54,957 nucleotides of DNA. Source: Granulicella sp. S156. Its GTDB lineage: Bacteria; Acidobacteriota; Terriglobia; Terriglobales; Acidobacteriaceae. Numbering within the stretch: the stretch's first letter is position 1; every line of letters starts with the position of its first letter. The translations under genes and the position numbers were made by a program. This document shows, one piece after another, positions 8,179 to 18,521 of this stretch. The notes beneath the pieces are model-generated. The model ran no database searches. It worked only from the letters and a program-made list of their open reading frames with translations, and was not told the DNA's origin. The stretch lies in contig NZ_LMUH01000013.1 of the NCBI RefSeq assembly GCF_009766105.1, forward strand, positions 624,532 to 679,488. Reading direction: 5' to 3'.

Positions 8179-8552
8179 GTGCGTCTTGGCACGAGCAAAA
8201 GCGGACTCGAGAATCCTCTGTTCAGAGCGTTTCGAGGGGAGGGTCGGTTCGGTGAGAAGCTATGGGAGAAGCATTGCTTTTGTGCAGCGTTTTCTGAATC
8301 ATTTAAGAAAAATTGAGCGATGTTAGCACACGACGCCAGTTCTGCGGGCCTGTCTAAATCGCTGATTCTGAGGGAAGTATGCTCTCTCGAAAGAAGTCAA
8401 CCGATGAATCTCACACGACCAAATATCCAAGACTGACTTAAGCGCGTAGTAAGCGATTCGCTGTATATGAACAAGTCCGGCTTTTGAATCAGCCTTGTCT
8501 GGACTTATTTAAGATTCTACGGAATCTCGGCTTGCAGATTACCTTTTCCCGT

Positions 8553-8666
8553 ATGACGATTGCGATTGCCTGGACCCGGAAGGTACTCAACTACGAACAA
8601 CTGCTCTTTGTCTCAGATAGCGTAGTGATTTCCTCCTGGAACATCAATACGTCCGGTACTTGCTGA
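8553..8666 (+). pseudogene. Truncated N-terminus of an unknown conserved protein
   Basis: The 37-codon frame begins MTIAIAWTRKVLNYEQLLFV, then SDS, a start I recall from a family of uncharacterised bacterial proteins of several hundred residues. Homology seems to stop after about 23 residues, the rest of the frame is not protein-like, and a stop follows. I read it as a remnant of a gene cut by rearrangement, joined directly to the fragment at 8629-9147. The family match is from memory and should be searched. Confidence 0.4.
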
Positions 8667-9147
8667 CCTCGAGGACAGGACCCCAAGTGATGTCTTCATG
8701 ATGCTGGCTCGGAGGACTCATCATCTCGCCGCCTGGGCACTCAACCAACTCTATCTAGCCTTGCCGAGGCCGGACCGAAATTGGGTCAGCGATTCTCAGA
8801 CCAAAGGCTTTCACACGAGGCTTTGGGAAGCCCATCTTCTTGCGTGCTTCCGAGAACAGGGATTGCTGGTGACGCAGCCATATGAGTCGCCGGACTTCCG
8901 AATCGAGAATCGGCGAGTCGGAGAAGCTTGGATCGAGGCAGTGACAGCGAATCCGACTGTCTCGTTCAATCACGTTAATGCTCCTTTCGCTCCGATATCA
9001 GTCGGACGAGAAGCCCTCTTTTTTGGTCCCGCTACGCTTCGATTTGCCAAAACCCTTGGCAATAAATTGGGCCTTCGCTGTGATCTCATGCCGCACGTTC
9101 AAGGCAAAGCCTCCTGCACGGGTTGCGGCGGTTCCGGGGTGAGGTAA
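8629..9147 (+). pseudogene. Internal fragment of an uncharacterised conserved gene
   Basis: The frame is open from about 8629 with protein-like sequence (PVLADLEDRTPSDVFMMLAR) well before its first ATG at 8695, so the 5' end is missing. Residues such as DSQTKGFHTRLWEAHLLACF and SPDFRIENRRVGEAWIEAVT look like a real conserved protein. The end (KASCTGCGGSGVR) drifts into unrelated sequence, so the 3' end is also gone. No function is known to me. It lies in the gene-poor stretch behind tRNA-Ser. Confidence 0.5.
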
Positions 9148-9230
9148 CGCCTACATGAAGCGCGACGCACCCTGCGGCGACTGCAACGCAAAGCGGGATG
9201 AACTTCGCGCCCGATATCGCTAGCCTACGG

Positions 9231-9509
9231 TCAGTCTTTGGGGTACCAGATGTCCCACTGCGTTATCGCTTCTGCGATAGTCGGAAAGCTGCGGCTATTA
9301 CCTCTTCGAATGTCATCCAGTCCGGTGCGAACGGCAAGGACGATGAAATCACCATCGTTGCCGACCCCGAAGCCGCCATGCAGTTGACGCTCAAGGATGC
9401 AGAAGTTCCCCTCCGGTAGAACTTCCAGACCCATATAACGATGGTAGGTTCCGTTCTCGTTGATTGTCCAAGCTTCCCAATATTTGTATATGTGCTGGTC
9501 GGGTGTCAT
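9231..9509 (-). CDS. Small hypothetical protein
   Basis: A 92-residue frame with balanced composition rich in aromatic residues (IYKYWEAWTINENGTYHRYM, then ILERQLHGGFGVGNDGDF). This is more protein-like than the opposite strand. There is no signal peptide, no membrane segment and no known domain that I recognise. The ribosome site before ATG 9509 is weak. It could be an orphan or a leftover of the decayed island. Confidence 0.45.
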   Translation of the reverse strand: MTPDQHIYKYWEAWTINENGTYHRYMGLEVLPEGNFCILERQLHGGFGVGNDGDFIVLAVRTGLDDIRRGNSRSFPTIAEAITQWDIWYPKD

Positions 9510-9934
9510 GGGTTAAGTTCTAGCACCGACGCCCTCGGCAGACCAATTCGGCCTGCTACGTTCCTAACGGATCGTCTTCACTGTTCAGCTTTCTTCTTTT
9601 TGGCATAAAACCACGATGCTCAAAACAAGCATTGGAACGGTGAAATAGGTCGATGCTAATCCATGCACAAAACGCTAATCCTATTCTAGAAAACGTCTTG
9701 CGGTATTTGTAGACTGCAGTCAGTCCAGACTTTATTTATGTAGATCGAGAGGGAATCGGTTCTTCAATTCCGGCCTCAAGTATCTGTAGGAACGAAATGT
9801 CTGTCAGATGCTACGCCTTGGCAACATGATTTTGACCCATCGATTTCATGTGTCATCGAACCCTCTAGGCTCTGCGAGTTTGAACGAAAAGAAACATTTT
9901 CTAGAACACATCCTGCATATTCCTGGAGGCGCAC
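9510..9934. other. Intergenic region upstream of the first TonB receptor
   Basis: A 425-bp AT-rich gap. It contains a perfect 10-bp palindrome, GACTGCAGTC, near 9713-9722, followed at once by AGTCCAGAC, which could be an operator. Otherwise no gene or RNA is evident. Confidence 0.35.
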
Positions 9935-12900
9935 GTGCATTTACTGTGTAGTAAGTCTTGGAAAACTCATTTCCTCGTGTTTTTTGTATTGCTATTCTCA
10001 GGCTGCATCTTTGTAAATGCACAGTCCTTCCGTGGCGGAATTAATGGGACCGTTGTCGACTCCAGTGGTGCCGCTATACAGGGCACAACTGTTACCGCAA
10101 CCAACGACGGGACTGCGGTTGCTCGTAATACAGTCAGCTCTTCCGCCGGTGAGTTCTCTTTCCAGGATCTGCCAGTTGGCAGCTACACCGTGACCGTGAC
10201 TGGCACAGGTTTCACCACGGAACGGATCGGAAAAATCGCGGTATCTGCAGGCAGCATCTACACCCTGCCTGTCAAGCTGAGCGTTTCTGGTTCGGTTCAG
10301 GAGGTGAACGTAAATGCGGCCAGCATTGCGCTTGACACCACGTCTACCACGCAGACCACCGATATTCCGACACAGGTCGTCAATAATGCGCCCAATAATG
10401 GCCGCGACTTCACGCAACTGATCCAGTTTACTCCCGGGTTCGCTGGATACTCTATTGACGGCGGGGTTGGCGTTTCCTCTGTCAACGGTACGCGTTCTAA
10501 CCAGATCAACTGGCAGATTGAAGGTACCGACAACAACGACCTCTGGTACAACATCCCGGCAGTCAACCAAGGCGGGGTCTCCGGCATTCCCGGTATCGTG
10601 CTGCCACTTGATGCAATTGACCAGTTCTCGTTTGTTAGCAACGGCTCCCCCGAGAGCGGACGTAATGCTGGCGGCACTGTCAATCTCTCCATAAAATCCG
10701 GCACAAATCAGGTACATGGCAGTATCTATTACTTCAATCGCAATGAGTTCTTTGCGGCTTCAAGCCCTTTTGCCAATGGCACGCCAAAGAATAAGACCCG
10801 CGACATCGACTATGGTTTTTCTCTGGGCGGCCCGATCTGGAGAGGCAAAACGTTCTTCTTCCTCAGCTACGAGCACCAGAATTTCCTTATTGGCAACCAA
10901 CAAAATTCGACAGAACCATCAGGCGCGTATCAAGCCGAGGCAACTAGCGTTCTCAACTTCTACGGCGTTCCTGTGAATCCCGTCTCTCAGGCTCTTCTCA
11001 CTAATCTCTGGCCGGCTGCGGCGCTTACTGGTCCAGCTACACCTGACAATTACTTGAACCCTGGCACCGAGAATGGCCACAGTTTCAACGGCCTGATCAA
11101 ACTGGATCATAGCTTCGACACCAACAATCAGCTCTCGGTCAAGTGGTATGCCGGCCAAGGCAGCCAGACTGCGCCACTCTCCTCTTACCTTTCTCCGTAT
11201 TATGAAGTCGCTCCGGTTCACGTCCAGAATTACTCCATCACCTATAACCACGTGTTCTCGCCAGCGATTGTCAACCAGGTCTTTATTGGTGTCAGTTATT
11301 TCAACCAAGCTTTCTCGGATGCGAACCACAGCTATAACCCGGTCGCGCTCGGCTTAAATACCGGCGTTACGGCTGCGGACCTTTCCGGAGCTCCTCTGAT
11401 CAGCATTGCGCCACCTAGTGATAACACAGGCGGTGCCAGTACGAGCGGGTTTGACGAAATCGGTCCCACCTCGCCAGCTGGCCGCAATGACATAACCGGT
11501 CATCTGGACGACGCGCTCTCATATAGCGTGGGCAAACACCAGTTCCGCTTCGGCGGAGAATATCGTCAGGCTCAGGTTGACGACTTCTACCAGACCGGTG
11601 CTCGGGGTAACTTTACCTTCGACGGTTCGCAAGGCCCCTGGAACCTAGGTGCAGGTTCAGCCGCTTGCAACAATCTCGCTACCCAAAACGTCGGTACATC
11701 CGACCCAGTCTCGGATCCCAATGTCTATCTGCTTGCGGACTTCCTTGCAGGCTGCGTTTCCACCTCATCGATTGTTGAAGGAGATCAAAAGAGACAGGTC
11801 TTCGAAAATACCTTTGATCTGTTCGGCCAGGACGCATGGCAAATCACTTCGAAACTCAATCTGAACTATGGAATTCGCTATGACTTTGCCGATGCGATAC
11901 ATGATTCCTCTAAAGATTTGAGCAGTTTCGATCCTACAATTTCCGGCGGCTTTGCCATCCAGGGCAACAATGTCAACAATCTCTATACCCCCTATAAAGG
12001 CGCGTTCAGTCCGCGTATCGGAGCAGCGTATGCTGTTCATAATAATCTTGTTCTACGTGCAGGCTTCGGCATATATTTCGACACTCCTTACCTGCTGCCA
12101 CTCCTTGCCTTGAGTGGCACCACAAACAATGGTGCGTTAGGTGTTGGCAACAATCCTGCAGGTGCAGCTCCTGTTGCTACAGCCTCCGTGAACAACTATG
12201 TGATCGCCGCTAATCAGCCGATATTTCCCTCCTTGACAGATGCTCTGGCCGGTGAGGGGGTCACCAATGTTTATTCCGTCAATCCCAATTATCGACAGTC
12301 GTACACATATAGTTACAATGTCAATCTTCAGCAGAGTTTGGGCAGTGGGGTTATTGCCCAAATCGGATATGTTGGTACCCTTTCGCGACGTCTCACCGAA
12401 ATTCAGGATACTAACCAAGCTGCTCTGAATAGCGCCAACTTCGGCAATGCAGGCGTTCCATACCCGGCGAACTTGCCTGCTTGCAACTTGGCTCTCTACA
12501 CCTACCAGCAATGTAGCCGTCCCTTCTTCTCACAATATCCGAACATTGGCACTGTTAACCAACTCGAGAGTGATCTGAACTCGAATTACAACTCACTTCA
12601 GACCATCCTCCGTACCTCTGCCTGGCATGGGCTCACTACGCAAGTCACCTATACCTGGTCGCATGCGCTCGACTATGAGACGGGCCTCGTACCCTACCTT
12701 CCACAAAACAGCTTCGATGTTGCCGCCGAATACAGCAATAGTGACTTCGATACTCGCAACACCTTCTCTGCGTTTGCCAATTACATCGTTCCGAGTAGTC
12801 ATGTTGGCCCCAAACTCCTGACAAATGGCTGGGAACTCAATAGCACTGTAGCCCTGCACGGTGGCCAGCCGTTTTCGGTAATCTCTAACACCAGCCCCAG

Positions 12901-13312
12901 CGGCAACGGAGAATACGCGGACCGTGCCCAGCTAGTTCCGGGTATCAATCCCTTCGCTGGGGTATCGCATAAGATCGTCGACGGCTCTGTCACGTGGTTC
13001 AATGCATCCGCGTTTGCCGATGCAGCTCCGGGAACCTACAGCACCACACGCCGAAACATGTTTTACAATCCCGGCTTCGAGGATATAGATCTCTCCGTGT
13101 TCAAGAACACAAAGATCACAGATCGCTTAAGTTCACAGTTCCGCGTTGAAATGTTCAATGTGCTCAATCACACGAACCTCGCCCCTGTTGGCGCACCACA
13201 GATTAGTGCAAGTGGCACAATTGGCTCAACTATTGGTACTTACGAAGGCGCGCCAGGCATCGGTCCGGGCGAGCCGTTCAATGTACAGTTTGCGCTCAAA
13301 TTAATCTTCTAA
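9935..13312 (+). CDS. TonB-dependent outer-membrane receptor, Oar-like (peptide/amino-acid block)
   Basis: A 1125-residue outer-membrane protein that probably imports an oligomeric nutrient using TonB energy. It has a signal peptide (to about residue 29, VNAQ), then a carboxypeptidase regulatory-like beta-sandwich (about 33-115; GTVVDSSGAAIQGTTVTA, GEFSFQDLPVGSYTVTV). The plug follows with NNGRDFTQLIQFTPGF near 150-170. The rest is a beta-barrel ending in the outer-membrane C-terminal phenylalanine (VQFALKLIF). The start is GTG at 9935, with GGAGG six bases upstream. An APC permease, ornithine aminotransferase and two peptidases follow on the same strand, which suggests a peptide or basic amino-acid ligand; this is inference from context. 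Confidence 0.9.
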   Translation: MHLLCSKSWKTHFLVFFVLLFSGCIFVNAQSFRGGINGTVVDSSGAAIQGTTVTATNDGTAVARNTVSSSAGEFSFQDLPVGSYTVTVTGTGFTTERIGKIAVSAGSIYTLPVKLSVSGSVQEVNVNAASIALDTTSTTQTTDIPTQVVNNAPNNGRDFTQLIQFTPGFAGYSIDGGVGVSSVNGTRSNQINWQIEGTDNNDLWYNIPAVNQGGVSGIPGIVLPLDAIDQFSFVSNGSPESGRNAGGTVNLSIKSGTNQVHGSIYYFNRNEFFAASSPFANGTPKNKTRDIDYGFSLGGPIWRGKTFFFLSYEHQNFLIGNQQNSTEPSGAYQAEATSVLNFYGVPVNPVSQALLTNLWPAAALTGPATPDNYLNPGTENGHSFNGLIKLDHSFDTNNQLSVKWYAGQGSQTAPLSSYLSPYYEVAPVHVQNYSITYNHVFSPAIVNQVFIGVSYFNQAFSDANHSYNPVALGLNTGVTAADLSGAPLISIAPPSDNTGGASTSGFDEIGPTSPAGRNDITGHLDDALSYSVGKHQFRFGGEYRQAQVDDFYQTGARGNFTFDGSQGPWNLGAGSAACNNLATQNVGTSDPVSDPNVYLLADFLAGCVSTSSIVEGDQKRQVFENTFDLFGQDAWQITSKLNLNYGIRYDFADAIHDSSKDLSSFDPTISGGFAIQGNNVNNLYTPYKGAFSPRIGAAYAVHNNLVLRAGFGIYFDTPYLLPLLALSGTTNNGALGVGNNPAGAAPVATASVNNYVIAANQPIFPSLTDALAGEGVTNVYSVNPNYRQSYTYSYNVNLQQSLGSGVIAQIGYVGTLSRRLTEIQDTNQAALNSANFGNAGVPYPANLPACNLALYTYQQCSRPFFSQYPNIGTVNQLESDLNSNYNSLQTILRTSAWHGLTTQVTYTWSHALDYETGLVPYLPQNSFDVAAEYSNSDFDTRNTFSAFANYIVPSSHVGPKLLTNGWELNSTVALHGGQPFSVISNTSPSGNGEYADRAQLVPGINPFAGVSHKIVDGSVTWFNASAFADAAPGTYSTTRRNMFYNPGFEDIDLSVFKNTKITDRLSSQFRVEMFNVLNHTNLAPVGAPQISASGTIGSTIGTYEGAPGIGPGEPFNVQFALKLIF

Positions 13313-13399
13313 ATACTTGTAAAGAACGGTCGACAATGTTGATTCAGTTATCTCCACTTCCACAGAAGTTTTCGATAAGCAGGAGCGAACACCCTGGCT

Positions 13400-14995
13400 A
13401 TGCAGATTTTTGCAACTAAGTCGATCGACAAGCTTATCTCCGATTCGGAGCGACCGGAACATTCATTAAAGAAAACGCTGGGGCCACTTTCTTTAACTGC
13501 ATTGGGAATTGGGGCAGTCATTGGTTCAGGAATTTTTACTGTGATTGGAGTGGCGATCGGCGGTAATCCTGAATCATTAGGTTCGTGGGGTGATTCTCCA
13601 ATCATAAGTTTGCTGCTGGGTTTTCTCCATCACACAGGGGGGACGATTGCTGGGCGTCCCGGAGCCGGACCAGCCTTGGCCCTTTCCCTGGTGTTGGTTG
13701 CAATCGTGTGTGCGTTGACGGGGCTCTGTTATGCGGAATTGGCAAGCATGATTCCGATTGCGGGATCGGCCTACACATATACCTATGCAACTCTCGGGGA
13801 GTTGGTGGCATGGATTATCGGTTGGGATCTAATCCTGGAATATGCGTTCAGCGATATGAGCGTAAGCGTTGGGTTTGCGGCACATATAGTGGCGTTACTG
13901 GATTGGATGGGATTGACCATATCGCCGAAATGGCTGTCGCCCGCCTACTTGCCACAGGGGTTGCAAGACCTTCAGGGTGGAGTCATCTATGGAACTGGAT
14001 GGCATATAGGGTTCAATATTCCTGCGTTTTTGGTTGTAATGCTGCTAACAGTGGTATTGGTGCGGGGCATACGAGAATCTGCTCGAACGAATAACGTCAT
14101 GGTGTTGGTGAAGATTGCAGCGATTCTATTGTTTATCTTCTTTGGTTTGAGCTTTATTCATCCAGCGAACTATAAGCCCTTTTCTCCGAACGGCTGGTCG
14201 GGTGTGTTGGCCGGCGGGTCAATTATTTTCTTTACCTATATCGGTTTCGATTCAATCTCAACAGCCAGCGAGGAGTGTAGGCATCCACGACGGGACGTCC
14301 CGATAGGAATCTTGGCCACTCTGATCGTCTGCACAATCCTCTATGTCGGCGTGGCGGTAGTGCTCACGGGGCTGGTTCCGTGGCATTCGGTGGCAGGAGA
14401 TGGTGCCCCAGTTGTAAATGCGTTGAAGCGGGTGGCTCTGACGCCGGGTGGACATAGGCTGTATTGGGTGCAACTAGCTGTGTTGATTGGTGCGCTGGTT
14501 GGTATGGTGTCGTCAATCCTGGTGTTTCAGCTCGGCCAGGCACGCGTGTGGTTCGCAATGTCGCGCGATCGCCTCTTGCCGGACGTCTTCAGCAGGGTGC
14601 ATCCAAGGTTTCGGACGCCTGCATTTGCAACCTGGGTAGCAGGAGTGCTGGTCGCTGTTCCAGCGGGGCTCTTCGATGTGGGGACGTTCGCCGAGATGTC
14701 AAACATCGGGACGTTATTTGCATTTGTACTCGTATCGATCGGTGTGGTGGTACTGCGCTACAAGGAGCCAGAGCGTCATCGTGGATTCCGAGTGCCGTTC
14801 GGTCCGCTCATACCGATACTAAGCGTGCTGTTCTGTGTATTGCTGATGGCTGGACTGCCTGCAAAGACCTGGTTGCGGTTTATAGCGTGGCTTGTGGTTG
14901 GACTGGTGGTCTATGTGTTCTACAGCCGCAAAAGAAGCGAATTTTACATTTCTGGTGCCTTGGAGCCATTAGGGACGGAGAAACGGAACTACTAG
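13400..14995 (+). CDS. APC-family permease of the cationic amino acid transporter type
   Basis: A 531-residue inner-membrane transporter with about 12-14 helices. Its N-terminus SLKKTLGPLSLTALGIGAVIGSGIFTVIG is the CAT/APC first-helix signature; PIAGSAYTYTYATLGEL and TYIGFDSISTASEECRHPRR are also characteristic of this group. It starts 88 bases after the TonB receptor and precedes ornithine aminotransferase, so uptake of arginine, ornithine or lysine is the best guess. The first loop carries a longer insertion (about residues 52-85) than the minimal family. Confidence 0.9.
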   Translation: MQIFATKSIDKLISDSERPEHSLKKTLGPLSLTALGIGAVIGSGIFTVIGVAIGGNPESLGSWGDSPIISLLLGFLHHTGGTIAGRPGAGPALALSLVLVAIVCALTGLCYAELASMIPIAGSAYTYTYATLGELVAWIIGWDLILEYAFSDMSVSVGFAAHIVALLDWMGLTISPKWLSPAYLPQGLQDLQGGVIYGTGWHIGFNIPAFLVVMLLTVVLVRGIRESARTNNVMVLVKIAAILLFIFFGLSFIHPANYKPFSPNGWSGVLAGGSIIFFTYIGFDSISTASEECRHPRRDVPIGILATLIVCTILYVGVAVVLTGLVPWHSVAGDGAPVVNALKRVALTPGGHRLYWVQLAVLIGALVGMVSSILVFQLGQARVWFAMSRDRLLPDVFSRVHPRFRTPAFATWVAGVLVAVPAGLFDVGTFAEMSNIGTLFAFVLVSIGVVVLRYKEPERHRGFRVPFGPLIPILSVLFCVLLMAGLPAKTWLRFIAWLVVGLVVYVFYSRKRSEFYISGALEPLGTEKRNY

Positions 14996-15194
14996 CAGGA
15001 TTGTTGGACTCCTGGTGCCGATCAATTGGCAGGGGGGATTGTCGAGTGTAGGGCAATGAGAGATATGGTCGTGGCTATTACAAGAATAAGACGTCGCAGC
15101 AGTGTGAGTTTGTCATTAGAGTTCGAAGCGGGTTTCCTATTGCTCGATCGGGAGCTTCAAAGATAAGTGGCCATACCTAACGCCGGAGAAATTA

Positions 15195-16388
15195 GTGAAC
15201 ACCTCTGAACTAATCGAACTTGAGAAACGCTATGGAGCAGATATCTATCACCCGCTCGATGTAGTTATCGAACGAGCATCTGGTGCCTGGATGTATGACA
15301 TTGAGGGTAGAAAATATCTGGACTTTCTGTCGGCTTACTCCGCGCTAAACCAGGGGCATTGTCATCCCGTGATCTTCCAGGCACTGTGGGAGCAGGCGCA
15401 GAAGGTAACGTTGACCTCCCGCGCATTTCGCAACGATCAGCTGCCATTGCTCTACAAAGAGCTTCATGATCTCACGGGTTTCGAGATGGTACTACCCATG
15501 AATTCCGGGACTGAAGCAGTAGAGACGGCTTTGAAGGCCGCACGTAAGTGGGGACACTGTGTGAAGAAAATTCCTCCCAATCATGCAGAGATTATCGTGT
15601 GTGGGAACAACTTTCACGGGCGAACGCTTTCGGTGATTGGTTTCTCTTCCGATGCACAGTACCGTCGTGGATTCGGGCCATTTTCTGCGGGTTTCAAACA
15701 GATTCCATTCGGAGACGCTGAGGCGCTACGCGCGGCCATTTCTCCAAATACATGTGCATTCCTTGTTGAGCCAATTCAGGGTGAGGCTGGAATCATCATT
15801 CCACCAAAGGGCTACTTGCACGAGGTAGCCACAATCTGCAAGCAGCGAGATGTTTTGTTAATCGTCGACGAAATTCAATCGGGACTCGGGAGGACAGGTA
15901 AGTTGTTTGCCTATATGCATGAAAACATCGCGCCCGATGTGGTGATCGTGGGCAAAGCGTTGTCGGGTGGATACTACCCCGTCTCAGCGGTGTTGTCTTC
16001 AAGGGAAGTGTTGGGAGTCTTCACCCCAGGCGATCACGGCAGCACGTTCGGGGGAAATCCGTTGGCGTGCGCTGTGGCCAGGGCGGCTCTACGAGTGCTT
16101 GTCGAGGAGAAACTCGCGGAGCGCTCGGCGAAACTAGGCGCATATGCTCTGCATCGACTGCAGAAGATGAAGGGGCCGAACTTAGTAGAGGTGCGAGGCC
16201 GGGGATTATGGATCGGGATTGAGCTTAGTTCTCCGGCACGAGGTTACTGCCAGGCATTGCAGGAGCGAGGGGTGCTCTGTAAAGAGACTCATAGCACTGT
16301 GATTCGGTTGGCACCGCCACTGGTGATTGAGAGGTCGGATCTTGAGTGGGGACTTGAGCAGATAGAGTCTGTAGTCGGTGAAAGCTGA
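15195..16388 (+). CDS. rocD: Ornithine aminotransferase
   Basis: A 397-residue PLP enzyme that moves the delta-amino group of ornithine to 2-oxoglutarate, giving glutamate semialdehyde, which leads to proline or glutamate. The PLP-binding Lys254 (VIVGKALSGGYYPVSAV) and the Asp225 that contacts the pyridine nitrogen (IVDEIQSGLGRTGKL) are present. The N-terminus YGADIYHPLDVVIERASGAW is diagnostic of ornithine aminotransferase rather than acetylornithine aminotransferase. The GTG start at 15195 has GGAGA upstream. It is probably co-regulated with the preceding permease (199-bp gap). Confidence 0.93.
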   Translation: MNTSELIELEKRYGADIYHPLDVVIERASGAWMYDIEGRKYLDFLSAYSALNQGHCHPVIFQALWEQAQKVTLTSRAFRNDQLPLLYKELHDLTGFEMVLPMNSGTEAVETALKAARKWGHCVKKIPPNHAEIIVCGNNFHGRTLSVIGFSSDAQYRRGFGPFSAGFKQIPFGDAEALRAAISPNTCAFLVEPIQGEAGIIIPPKGYLHEVATICKQRDVLLIVDEIQSGLGRTGKLFAYMHENIAPDVVIVGKALSGGYYPVSAVLSSREVLGVFTPGDHGSTFGGNPLACAVARAALRVLVEEKLAERSAKLGAYALHRLQKMKGPNLVEVRGRGLWIGIELSSPARGYCQALQERGVLCKETHSTVIRLAPPLVIERSDLEWGLEQIESVVGES

Positions 16389-16541
16389 TCGAAGCGCGGA
16401 CCGACCTCTCACTTTCGTCATTGTTCTGAAAAAGATCACGCACATCAAAGGTCAGTGGCTATACATACAAGATTAGCCGATAGAGAACGGGTATTTACTA
16501 CATCTTGCAGCTAACTAAATGAACTGAATCTGGAGGTATAA

Positions 16542-18521
16542 ATGACGACGAATCGTCTACTGGCTCTTATCTCATTTCTTCTAAGCTCGGCCTTTCTGGT
16601 CTCTTCCGCCCATGCTGTGGCTACTATCACGGTGGGGTCGCTTACCCTAACGCATTGCAACGATGAATACGACGGTTACTGCGGCACCATAACTGTTCCA
16701 CTTGATAGACAGGGCAATCTTCCAGGTGACCTTACCGTCGGCTTTGAGTTCTATCCACACACCGACAATACGCAACCATCCGCGGGAGTGATTATGGCGC
16801 AAGAGGGTGGTCCGGGATACTCCACTACTGGTTCGCGCGATGGCTATGTTCGACTGTTTACACCCTTGCGCGACCATCGGGACATCTTGTTGATCGACAA
16901 GCGTGGCACAGGACGCTCCTCGGCCATTGATTGCCGGAAGCTCCAGAAAGCCTATTCCCCTAGCCAATCTGATATCGCGGCTTGCGCGAACCAACTCGGC
17001 GAAAGTGCCTGGTTTTATCGGTCGGCAGATGCGGCCGACGATGTGGCCGCGGTCATGGCGGCGCTACAATTCGCCCAAGCTGATTATTACGGCGATAGTT
17101 ATGGCACATGGTTTGGTCAAGTGCTCGCCGTACTGCACCCCGAGTTGCTGAGAACTATTGTGCTAGATAGTGCCTACCCGGTTGTAAACGACCATTCGAA
17201 CTCTGAGGTGAATCATGGGCAAGAGGCGATGAATCTTGTCTGTGAGCGATCTGCACCCTGCAAAGCTCTCGAGTCTAGTGCGACAGCACGTTTTGCAGCA
17301 CTGCTCTCCGCTTTGCGTGCGCAACCAGTTAGCGGAACGGCCCCTGGGGCAAATGGTGAGTCGCTGAATGTTACCGCTGATCCTGCGGGCCTGTTCTTGA
17401 TCATTGGAAACGCCGGCAATACACCGACTACCTGGCGTGATCTGGACGCAGCTGGTAGGGCATGGATGGATCAGCAAGATAGCTTGCCACTTTTGCGGTT
17501 AGTTGCGGAAGCTCGCGATTCATATTCAGGTGGCGGATCATACAAGGGGTTTAGCGTTGGACTGGCTGATGCTGTGCAGTGTGCTGAGTATGGAACGAAC
17601 TTTAATCTCAATAAAGGGTTGAACGAACGCCAAAGCCAATACGAGGCTTTCCTGAATCGCCTACGCACCAATCATCCTGATTCCTTCCCACCATTCGAGA
17701 TAGACGACGCCATTAATAGCCAGATGGATGTAGAAGGATACGACACCTGTCTCACGTGGCCAGCACCTCCGTCCAGTGTCGTTGCTGGACAGCCCATCCC
17801 GCAAGGGAGTTTGTTTCCTCAGACTCCAGTGCTGGTGCTCTCGGGTCAACTTGATACGATCACCTCTCCAAGCGAGGGCAAAGCGACAGCAGCCCTTTTT
17901 CCAAACTCCACATACATCCGTACGAAAAACATGGTGCACGAGTCGGCCATATCCGATGGGGGTGTCTTTGTTTCTCCGAATGGCCAGGATTTGTCACAGT
18001 GTATCGGGCCAATCGTTCGTAACTTTATCCAATCCGGCGGAAATACGGGTGATACAAGTTGCGTTAAAGAGATCCGCCCGATTCGAACCGTACCAGCATT
18101 CGCAGTCAGCTATACAACGACGGTTCCCGCGATCGCCTCTCCAGGCAATATGACAAGCACGAACGGACTTGTCATTGCCTCGGCTGTTACCGAAACGGTG
18201 GGCGATGTTATTGCGCGCTACTACATCACTACCAGTGGCATTGACTCTGGGCTTCGGGGCGGCACATTCACGCTTTCCTCTTCCTCCACTGGATACACCT
18301 TTGTCCTGGACAACTTGAAATGGGCAAACGATTTGGCTGTCAGTGGCAATCTCGGTTGGAACCAGCTGACCGGCGCCATTAGCGGAGAGGTGACTTTCGT
18401 TGCATCAGGGCATACTGGCAATGTATCGATCGCCTGGAACGACCAGCAGACAGAAGCGATTGCGACGCTAACCGGGGTGATAGATGGAGATACACTTGCG
18501 GCAACTCGAATCGCACCTTAG
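16542..18521 (+). CDS. Secreted S33-type alpha/beta-hydrolase (tripeptidyl aminopeptidase-like) with extra C-terminal domain
   Basis: A 659-residue secreted protein with a signal peptide (to about residue 25). The oxyanion-loop motif EGGPGYST (88-95), LLIDKRGTGRS and the nucleophile elbow GDSYG (Ser186) belong to the proline iminopeptidase/TAP family. The acid residue is probably the Asp in LSGQLDTITS and the base His in KNMVHES. The likely action is release of short peptides or amino acids from peptide N-termini. Residues about 505-659 are not part of the usual hydrolase fold; they are Ser/Thr-rich and beta-like (SGNLGWNQLTGAISGEVTFV). A GGAGG ribosome site precedes the ATG. It fits a peptide-use role with the neighbouring permease and M61 peptidase. 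Confidence 0.82.
   Translation: MTTNRLLALISFLLSSAFLVSSAHAVATITVGSLTLTHCNDEYDGYCGTITVPLDRQGNLPGDLTVGFEFYPHTDNTQPSAGVIMAQEGGPGYSTTGSRDGYVRLFTPLRDHRDILLIDKRGTGRSSAIDCRKLQKAYSPSQSDIAACANQLGESAWFYRSADAADDVAAVMAALQFAQADYYGDSYGTWFGQVLAVLHPELLRTIVLDSAYPVVNDHSNSEVNHGQEAMNLVCERSAPCKALESSATARFAALLSALRAQPVSGTAPGANGESLNVTADPAGLFLIIGNAGNTPTTWRDLDAAGRAWMDQQDSLPLLRLVAEARDSYSGGGSYKGFSVGLADAVQCAEYGTNFNLNKGLNERQSQYEAFLNRLRTNHPDSFPPFEIDDAINSQMDVEGYDTCLTWPAPPSSVVAGQPIPQGSLFPQTPVLVLSGQLDTITSPSEGKATAALFPNSTYIRTKNMVHESAISDGGVFVSPNGQDLSQCIGPIVRNFIQSGGNTGDTSCVKEIRPIRTVPAFAVSYTTTVPAIASPGNMTSTNGLVIASAVTETVGDVIARYYITTSGIDSGLRGGTFTLSSSSTGYTFVLDNLKWANDLAVSGNLGWNQLTGAISGEVTFVASGHTGNVSIAWNDQQTEAIATLTGVIDGDTLAATRIAP

Noticed and set aside
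8036..8326. 96-codon open frame starting inside tRNA-Ser
   Set aside because: It overlaps the tRNA and its terminator and has no protein-like pattern.
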